NCBI RefSeq assembly: GCF_027595985.1
Contig: NC_073303.1
Location: 24,856,181-24,920,180, forward strand
Length of the DNA: 64,000 nt
Direction of reading: 5' to 3'
Origin: Sorex araneus
Lineage: Eukaryota; Chordata; Mammalia; Eulipotyphla; Soricidae
The position numbers were made by a program, and so were the translations under genes. Shown here piece by piece: positions 56,840 to 64,000 of this stretch. The notes under the pieces are model-generated. The model searched no databases. It saw only the letters and a program-made list of their open reading frames with translations, and was not told where the DNA came from. The stretch's first letter is position 1. Every line of letters starts with the position of its first letter.

Positions 56840-57480
56840 CTGGTCCTCATTTGTGGAATATAAAATCACATAATACGAGACTGACACCCAAGGACAGTAG
56901 AGACAAGGGCCAGGAATATTGCCCCATAGTTTGAAGCCTATCTCATGAGCTGGGGGAGAAGGCAAATGGAATAGAGAAGGGGTCACTAAGTCAATGATGG
57001 TTGGAGGTATCATTGGGGAAGGGAAATGCTGAAGTAGATAAAGGACCAAATGAGATAATCTCTCAGTATTTATCTTATAAATCATAATGTCCAAAAGTAG
57101 AGAGAAAGGGCTGGAGCGATAGCACAGCGGATAGGGCATTTGCCTTGCAAGTGGCCGACGCCGACCCAGGTTCGACTCCCAGCATCCCATATGGTCCCCT
57201 GAGCACCATCAGTAGTAATTCGTGAGTGCATGAGCCAGGAGTAACCCCTGTGCATTGCCGGGTGTGACCCAAAAACAAACAAACAAACAAACAACAAAAG
57301 TAGAGAGAGAGTATGGGGGAAATTATCTGCCATAGAGACAGGGGGAAGACTGAAAGGGAGGGGAATACTGGGGATATTAGTGGTGGAGAATGTGCACTGG
57401 TGGAGGGATGGGTGTTTGATCATTGTATGACTGAAACTGAAACATGAAAGTTTTATAACTGTATCTCACAGTGATTCAAT
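56840..57480 (+). mobile_element. L1 3' end, plus strand, with nested SINE
   Basis: TCATTTGTGGAATATAAAAT, ACACCCAAGGACAGTAGAGA, then after the SINE GGTGGAGGGATGGGTGTTTG and CTCACAGTGATTCAAT. Same family as the 26.4-31.6 kb host. Confidence 0.88.
57107..57295 (+). mobile_element. SOR-type SINE (type A) nested in L1
   Basis: Complete copy with (CAAA)n tail. AAAAGTAGAGAGA lies at 57093-57105 and 57296-57308. A GCCGAC duplication precedes the B box. Confidence 0.94.
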
Positions 57481-57483
57481 CAT

Positions 57484-57960
57484 CATCATGATCATCATGA
57501 TCATCGAATTTCTCGAGTGGTCTCAGTAATGTCTCCGTTCATCCTAGCCCTGAGATTTTAGAAGCCTCTCTTTACTCACCCTTTCCAATGGTGCCGCACT
57601 GGAGGCTCTTTCAGGGTCAGGGGAATGAGACCCATCATTGTTACTGGTTTTGGCATATGAATACACCATGGGGAGTTTGTGAGGCTCTCCCATGTGGGCA
57701 AGAAACTCTTGGTAGCTTGTCAGGTTCTCCCAGAGGGAGAACTAAGCTATAAGATGTCGCTTCCAGGAGCTTGGTTTTATAGGCTCTGGATGTTGGCCAT
57801 TGGTGGGATTACACAGTGCCAGGGCAGTCCCTGGGTGTGACTGCCTAGCTACTGGAAAATGGTGAATCTGGGTGGAAGAGGCCCAGTCTGATCCTAGCAG
57901 GCTTGGAGGTCTCAGGCCCAGGTCCCACACACTTGGGTTCTTCTGCCGGTACCTTCATGC
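57484..57960 (-). mobile_element. Headless RTE deletion derivative, minus strand
   Basis: On the minus strand it begins with about 230 nt of otherwise unseen sequence. It continues as the type B SINE body (GACAAGCTACCAAGAGTTTC, ATATGCCAAAACCAGTAACA), then reads GGGTCTCATTCCCCTGACCC and CTTCTAAAATCTCAGGGCTA as in the RTE 5' region at 4560-4860. It then jumps to the RTE 3' end (GGAGACATTACTGAGACCAC). No tRNA head is present. It ends in ATGATCATG repeats. Confidence 0.75.
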
Positions 57961-58155
57961 GTGAAGTTCATCCGAACGTGTGCAAAGGGGCCTTGAGAGA
58001 TTCAATAATTAAAAAAAAAAAACTAAAAATAAAATAAAATACCATTAAAAAAATAAAAAGGCTTTCTCGTCAAACCACACTGCAAATTAAAAAGAAAAAA
58101 AGTATGTGCTGCTCTTGCCCTTTGATCCATATCTGGCTCCAAGAGGAAAACAGAG
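57961..58155. other. A-rich sequence
   Basis: Oligo(A) runs; no element assigned. Confidence 0.35.
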
Positions 58156-58247
58156 GAGGAACTGGGTATGTGGCTCAGCAGTAGAGTTTATGCCTCATAG
58201 TTATGTCACACCTTGGGTTGTGATTCCTGTTACAAGAAAAATAAAGG
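58156..58247 (+). mobile_element. Old ID-like tRNA SINE
   Basis: ACTGGGTATGTGGCTCAGCAG and GGGTTGTGATTCCTG with an A-rich end. Confidence 0.5.
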
Positions 58248-59625
58248 GGGGGTGGGGGAGAGAGGGATATGGGGAGGAAGAGTGGGAGAGAGGGAGAGGT
58301 AACAGAAACTACACAATCAGAATTAGAGGTGTATTATTATTTCCATTAGTCTGGGGAAAGATTTTTAAGTAAGTCTTATCTGAATTCAAAGAAGGGACAG
58401 GAATAAACTAGAACATTGAGACTCAGGAAGATTAGTAATTTGCCAAAGGAAACTGAGCTAATCATTTTAGGAACAAACATTTAAATCAGGGGAGTCTGAT
58501 TTCTAAATTATAGTAATTTTTTAACAATTCAACATATTTCCAGAAGATCAACTTTTCAAAGGAAGAATCACCCTAACACATAGTGGGCACTTGATATTAT
58601 CATTGAGTAAACAAATTTGAAATTTTTTTTAGGTGAACGGAGTAAATTATTAAAGGAACCATGCCATCATGTTTCACAAGGAGGAAAATTCTTGGTTCCA
58701 AACCTTGGAGAAAGATAACTATTGCATTTTGATGAGAAAGAAAATAAATGAATGACGGTATTGGTGAAAGAGGGATAAATAACAAAAAATCTACTTTATA
58801 GACATTATAGAGGGAGCAAGCAACAAGAATACATGTAATAAATAATAATCTCTTCATTCAGGCACCGACATGGTAAACACCTGTAGTTATGTCCAGTGTC
58901 AGAGCCACGTGGTCACAACGGCCTCTAGAGTGACCGACTTAGAGTGATGACCCAGGAATAATCCAGGCAGGAGGGACTGGGAGTGGCCACTGGAGGGACA
59001 GGAAAATCTGAAGCAAGGGACCGAGTACTGAGACTCACCAAGCACTTTCAGCACAAGAGCAAAGCAAAAAGACCTGGGAGATGGTGCCGAGGTGCTTGCC
59101 TTGTGGGGACAGAGATGGGGAGTCACGGACACTTGAGTGACGGTGCTGTGTGTAGACTGTGTACCTCCATACCCTAAACTGAAACTCTCTGGAAACCCTA
59201 TTGCCTAAACTCTTAAAGGGATCAGTAACAATAACAATGATCTGAGAGTGACTGCCTTGTGAGGACTTTGGACCTCAGTGCAGAGGCTGCCGGGAAAGGG
59301 CGAGAGCCCTTGCAGGCGCCTCTGAGTGAGCTCACCAGACATGGGGCTGATTCGTGGGCCCAGCCACACGCAGGGGGGTGGCGGGACATGACCAGGGTTG
59401 GTGGATTCCAGGCGGAGGGCTGGCGGGAACTGCCTTGCTCTCTGCTCCAGGGCGGCTCCCACGGCACTTCCTCCCTCCTTTGCATCATGCAAATACCCCG
59501 CTGGACGCAGTTTTCTGAGCTAGAGGGCTCCTAAGGCAGACAGCATCCCATGTTCCTTGTGCAAATCATTCTTCTCTTACCTAGTCTCCCTGTCCCCTCA
59601 CCAAAACACTGCCTGCCCCCATTCA
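58248..59625. other. Unassigned sequence
   Basis: Purine-rich run at 58245-58300, then unique AT-rich and (from 59230) GC-richer sequence. No gene recognised. Confidence 0.35.
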
Positions 59626-59800
59626 CTGGAGCGATAGCACAGCGGTTGGGCGTTGGCCTTTCACGAAGTCGACCCGAGTTCAATTCCTCCGCCCCTCTCG
59701 GAGAGCCCGGCAAGCTACCGAGAGTATCGAGCCCGCGCGGCAGAGCCTGGCAAGCTACCCGTGCATATTGGATATGCCAAAAACAGTAACAATAAGTCTC
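59626..59800 (+). mobile_element. Type B SINE, 3' tail missing
   Basis: CTGGAGCGATAGCACAGCGG head, CCCCTCTCGGAGAGCCCGGC body to AACAGTAACAATAAGTCTC; the RTE 3' block is absent. Confidence 0.9.
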
Positions 59801-60101
59801 TGGTCTATACCTGCTGGTTTACACCCGTCCGTCTACACTCGCGCCAGTTTATCTTCTGTGTCTCAGGGAAACACACCCAGGCCACACACGAGAGTAAACA
59901 GGTTTTCTTCCTGAACAAACAGATACACCCAGTGCTGAGCGTGGGGCTGCAGCCTCTCTCCCGACACGTGCGAGGCGCGGGCTCGAAAATAACTAAAGCT
60001 CCATGCAGTGATTCTACCAAGGCTGATTTATTCATCTTTCTGTGACTGGGCATTAAATTTGTTTTCAGGTTTTTGAATTTGGGGATATTGCAAATAGCAC
60101 T
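59801..60101. other. Unassigned sequence
   Basis: Nothing recognised. Confidence 0.35.
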
Positions 60102-60345
60102 GGGCTGGAGCGATAGCACAGCGGTTGGGCGTTCGCCTTTCACGAGGCCGACCCGTGTTCGATTCCTCTGCCCCTCTTGGAGAGCCCGGCAAGCTACCGA
60201 GAGTATCCCCCCCACACGGCACAGCCTGGCAAGCTACCCGTGCGTATTGGATATGCCAAAAACAGTAATAATAAGTTTCTCAATGAGAGACGTTACTGGT
60301 GCCCACTTGAACAAATCGATGAGCAACGGGATGACAGTGACAGTG
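60102..60345 (+). mobile_element. Type B SINE, complete reference copy
   Basis: GGGCTGGAGCGATAGCACAG head, RTE 5'-derived body (60170-60275), RTE 3'-derived tail (60276-60345). One frame of the tail reads RRYWCPLEQIDEQRDDSDS, paralleling RHYWCPHKQIEDQW of the RTE protein end at 3.9 kb. Confidence 0.95.
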
Positions 60346-60353
60346 AATATTTT

Positions 60354-60445
60354 CAGGCCAGGGATTGAGCTCAGAGATAGAGCCTCTGCTTCGCATGTAA
60401 GAGACCCTTCGCTTGGTCTCCAGAACCACAGAAACAAACCAACCC
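60354..60445 (+). mobile_element. Old ID-like tRNA SINE
   Basis: GGCCAGGGATTGAGCTCAGAG, GCTTCGCATGTAAGAGACCC, TTGGTCTCCAGAACC, then A-rich. Confidence 0.5.
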
Positions 60446-60726
60446 CCCAAATCCAGAAAAGAGTCTTCCTTTCCGAATGTCCCTCGCTCCCTTGCCAACA
60501 TCTCTCCTCCTCCCAGCACTGGAGTGGGAACTATCCCATCAGAGTCCCCTGCGTGGCCAGGTGCTTATTCCCCTCCCTAGTGCCCAAGCTGGGCTTCATT
60601 CTCTCTTGTCTCTAATACTTTTGCCCAAGGGCTACTGCTTCCTTATCCTTCGTGTCTGGGTCTCACATAGCCAGTGGCCCTGGTGGGGCAGTTCCTGGCC
60701 ACAGATCCCTCCTCCATCCCCTCCAC
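60446..60726. other. Unassigned sequence
   Basis: Nothing recognised. Confidence 0.35.
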
Positions 60727-60727
60727 A

Positions 60728-60764
<37 letters not shown>
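60727..60764. repeat. (CA)n microsatellite
   Basis: About 19 CA dinucleotides. Confidence 0.97.
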
Positions 60765-60765
<1 letters not shown>

Positions 60766-60958
60766 GGATCCTGCTGGAAGAGGAAGTTGCCTCATCAGTT
60801 CCGGAGAAGAGACAATTAGAGAAGTTTGATCAGAGGAATCAAAGGCCTCCCAAGGTGCAAGGATAGTTCTGTGACAACCTGGGACAGTAGGTGCCCTGGT
60901 GGAATGACTCGGTGTAGGGTAGGTTGATGCCCAATGCCTACACAACTCTCTGCTCATG

Positions 60959-60960
<2 letters not shown>

Positions 60961-60999
<39 letters not shown>
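60961..60999. repeat. (TG)n microsatellite
   Basis: About 19 TG dinucleotides, some 200 bp from a (CA)n run on the same strand, so the two could pair. Confidence 0.97.
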
Positions 61000-61000
<1 letters not shown>

Positions 61001-61029
61001 TAAAATACACAAACATAAAACAACCTTTT

Positions 61030-61196
61030 GTTTATGTTTGGGGGCCACATCTGGTGGTACTCAGGGTTTACTCCTGACTGCACTCAGAAATTACTCCAGA
61101 CAGGTTCAATGAACCCCATGGGGTTCCAGGGATTGAACTGGGGTCAGCTCCATACAAGGCAAGTGCCCTACCCAGTGTACGATAGCTCCAGCCCCT
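61030..61196 (-). mobile_element. SOR-type SINE (type A), minus strand, diverged
   Basis: GGGGGCCACATCTGGTGGTAC, GGGATTGAACTGGGGTCAGC, GATAGCTCCAGCCCC. Confidence 0.88.
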
Positions 61197-61864
61197 AAAA
61201 ACTTACCCTTTGAACCACTTCAAAGCCTGCAGACCATTGACTTTCGGGGTAACTGCACTGAGTATGACCATCTCCACACTCGTCTCTAGAAAGTTTTCCT
61301 CTTCCCCCAACTGAGACAGTGACTCCCCATTCCCTTTCACCTGCGTTTATGCTTCTTTTTCTCTGTGTGTGTCTCTTCCCAAGTCTGAGGTGAGGGTCAG
61401 GTCATGTGCATGAAGGACATCCACAGGACTAGGAGGAGAGGGTCTCAGGAAAGACATTTCACTCAATAACAAACAAATCAGGACTGCGATCAGACATTCA
61501 TCGGTAGCCTGGGTCGGCCCTTGGGTTAACAAAGTGTGCGCATCGGTGCTGACACCACCCAGCTCACAGCTGGATCCCAAGCCTGTTTGTCGAACAAATC
61601 AATGAAGCATCTTGTTTGGAATCCTGGCCCTTTTCCTAGCCCTTCCTAGGTAGCCAACACCCCATGCCCAGGGAGCTCAAACATTGGAGCCAGCACTCCG
61701 CTGTCCATTTTCTTCTTTCCTTTCTGATCATCTCCCCTGTGGCCCTCCAGCCACTCTCTGGGTGATCAGCCCCTTTCTTAGCGGGTAACAAGTCTCCTAC
61801 CAAAGATCACACCGTGGGCAAAGGGGTCCAAGTCTGGGTGACTCCCAAATGCAGCACTTTTTCA
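61197..61864. other. Unassigned sequence
   Basis: No gene recognised. Confidence 0.35.
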
Positions 61865-62425
61865 CTTTTTAAAACAATGTTAATTTTATTTTTTAACTGA
61901 TTGAGAGTCTGTGATTTCTTACACTATTAATATTGATTTCTCACGCATATAATTCCAACACCACACCTATTCACCAGTGTGCTCACCAGATCATTCCATA
62001 TCTATTCCTATCCTTCTGAATGACTTCACTCAGCACAATCTGCTCTAATCCCCCATGTTCCTGCAAATTGCTTGATTTTATTCTTTCTTTAGAGCTGCAT
62101 AGTTTTCCGTTGTGTCTGTATATCATAAGTTCTTGATCCATTCATCCACAGTTGGGTATTTGGGTTGTTTCCATGTCTTGGCTATTGTACTAAATGCTCT
62201 GATATTTTGTGTTTTGGGAGTAGATGCCCAGAAGTGGTATCACTGGGTTTTATGGTAGTTTTATTCCTATTTTTGGAATAGATCTCCATATTGCTTTCCT
62301 TAGAGACTGACCCAAGTAGCACTCCTTCCAACAGTACATGAGGGTTCCTTTTTCACCACAACCCCACCAACATTGGCTCTTTCCAGACTTTTAAATATGT
62401 GCGCTGTCACAGTGCACTTTTCTTT
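61865..62425 (-). mobile_element. Old L1 3' region, minus strand
   Basis: CTATTCCTATCCTTCTGAAT, GAGCTGCATAGTTTTCCGTT, GATCCATTCATCCACAGTTG, CCCAGAAGTGGTATCACTGG; the order of an L1 3' region read backwards. Confidence 0.85.
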
Positions 62426-62546
62426 TTAACTTTTTTATTGACTCACTGTGAGATAGACCCTTGCAGAGCTGTCCATGATTGGATTTCAGTCATACGGTAT
62501 TCCAACACCCATCCCTCCGCCAGTGTCTCCAGGTTCTTTCCCATCA

Positions 62547-62668
62547 CCCCCACCCCCACCCCCACCCCTATCCTCTCTCTCTCTCTCTCTCTCTCTCTTC
62601 CTCCTTCCCTCCCTCCCTTCCTCTCTCTCTCTATCCCTCCCTCCCTCCCTCCCTCCTTCCTTCCCCCC
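62547..62668. repeat. Polypyrimidine microsatellite cluster
   Basis: (CCCCCA)n, then (CT)n, then (CCCT)n and (CCTT)n inside the L1 3' region. Confidence 0.93.
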
Positions 62669-63254
62669 CTCTCCTTTTGGGCATTGTGGTTTGCAATATT
62701 TATACTGAAAGGTTATCAAAACAATCCCTTACCTACTTTTAACCGTCAGATCTTGTCCAGTGTAATCATTCCCGGCTATTATTGGTCTCTTCTCTTACTT
62801 ACTCTCAGTCTCACACACAATTGTGGTTAGTTCCAACATTAACCAGTCCTCCTAACCCCTCTTTTTCCTAGTCATGGATCCATGGATACTAGTCTTCTAA
62901 TACATATAAATATACATATATATACATATATACCCCACAAATGAATGCAGTCATTCTATATCTGTCCCTCTCCTTCTGACTCATTTCACTAAGCATGATA
63001 CTCTCCATGTTCATCCATTTATAGCAAATTTTATGACTTCATTTTTCCTAACAGCTGCGTAGTATTCCATCGGTGTAGATGTGCCATAGTTTCTTTATCC
63101 ATTGTCTGTTCTTGGGCACTCAGGTTGTTTCCAGATTCTGGTATCACACTCAGGTTGATACCAGTGAATAGTACTGCAATGAACATAGGAGTGCAGATGG
63201 TGTTTCTGCTGTGTTTTTGGGCCCTCAGGGTATATTCCCAGAAGTGGTATCACT

Positions 63255-63493
63255 GTATCACTGTCATCACTGTTATCCCCTTGCTCACTGAATTGCTTGA
63301 GTGGGCACCAGTAACATCTCCATGTGAGACTTGTTGTTACTATTTTTGGCATATCGAATATGCCACGGGTAGCTTGCCAGGCTCTGCTGTGCTGGGAAAT
63401 ACTCTCGGTAGCTTGTCGGGCTCTCCGAGAGGGGCGGAGGAGTTGAACCCGGGTCAGCCACGTGCAAGGCAAACCCCCTACATGCTGTGCTGT
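63255..63493 (-). mobile_element. Type B SINE (RTE-tailed), minus strand, nested in L1
   Basis: ATCACTGTCATCACTGTTATC tail complement, GGGCACCAGTAACATCTCC, GTTGAACCCGGGTCAGCC; it sits where the L1 normally reads GTATCACTGGGTCAAATGG. Confidence 0.92.
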
Positions 63494-64000
63494 ATTGCGG
63501 GTCAAATGGGAGCTCCATTTCTGGTTTTTTCAGAGACATCCATATTGTTTTCCAAAAAGGCTGGACCAGTCAGCATTCCCACCAACAATCAAGGAGAATC
63601 CCTTTCTCCCCACAATATGCCAACACTGGTTGCTTTTATTCTTTTGGATATGTGCCAGTCTCTGTGGGGTGAGATAGTTTCTCATTGTCATTTTGATCTG
63701 CATCTCCCTGATGATTAGTGATTAAGAGCATTTTTTTTCATGAGCCTTTTGCATTTGAACTTCTTCTTTGAGAAAGTTTGAGTTCATTTCATCGCCCCAT
63801 TTTCTTATGGGATTGGATTTTTTTTCTTGTAGAGTTTAACCAGTGCCTTCTATATCCTTGATATTAACCCCTTATCAGAAGAGTTTTGGGTGAATAACCT
63901 TTTCCATTCTGTAGACTGTCTCTGTATACTGGTCACTGTTTCTTTTGAGGTACAGAAGCTTCTTAGTTTAAGATAGTTCCTTTTGTTTATCTTTGTATCC

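Larger units (their letters stand above)
62428..64000 (-). mobile_element. L1 3' region, minus strand, continues beyond the window
   Basis: TTTTTTATTGACTCACTGTG, AACACCCATCCCTCCGCCAG, ATGACTTCATTTTTCCTAAC, GTAGTATTCCATCGGTGTAG, CTCCCTGATGATTAGTGATT, CCTTGATATTAACCCCTTAT. It is intact to the window edge except for a type B SINE and a TC/CCCT-rich run, so the insertion is longer than 1.5 kb. Confidence 0.9.

Noticed and set aside
24000-64000. ETV7, the human neighbour downstream of PXT1
   Set aside because: I looked for ETS-domain and pointed-domain exons on the plus strand and recognised none; it may be lost, diverged or outside the window.

Overview
The window is mammalian nuclear DNA, most likely from a shrew close to Sorex araneus. 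The best evidence is one tRNA-derived SINE seen dozens of times on both strands. It opens GGGGCTGGAGCGATAGCACA, has a GGTTCGATTCC B box and an oligo(A) tail, and matches what I know as the Sorex SOR element. There are also many 3'-truncated L1 copies, fragments of an RTE-clade LINE, a solo ERV LTR and many microsatellites. No prokaryotic features are present.

Layout. 1-12.9 kb is repeat-rich and holds RTE remains (3.9-5.5 kb). 12.93-13.42 kb is a CpG island with CCAAT boxes and a CACGTGAC E-box. 16.7-23.0 kb is repeat-poor and carries the last two coding exons of PXT1 (19764-19874 and 22196-22300), which splice to exactly the 51-residue BH3-like peroxisomal testis protein. In human, PXT1 is divergent from KCTD20, so the CpG island may be their shared promoter; I found no KCTD20 coding exon. 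26.4-31.6 kb is one 5'-truncated plus-strand L1 with four later insertions. One of these is a complete intronless USP4 retrocopy (27457-30810) with a 963-codon open frame, all catalytic and zinc residues, a 14-bp target-site duplication and a poly(A) tail. 31.6-64 kb is intergenic or intronic sequence with SINEs, L1 fragments, a solo LTR (32744-33365), two strong CTCF-like motifs (33.9 and 38.6 kb) and, at the right edge, a minus-strand L1 running out of the window. No further protein-coding gene could be supported there.

The main finding is a LINE/SINE partnership. Two SINE families share a tRNA-like head. One (type A) has an oligo(A) tail, as expected for L1 mobilisation. The other (type B) is the same head joined to a piece of the RTE 5' region and to the last codons of the RTE reverse transcriptase, ending in GTGACA repeats. 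The window also holds the autonomous RTE remains and an element that looks like the headless RTE deletion derivative. One RTE copy and one type B SINE each have the inverted, TSD-flanked structure expected from twin priming.
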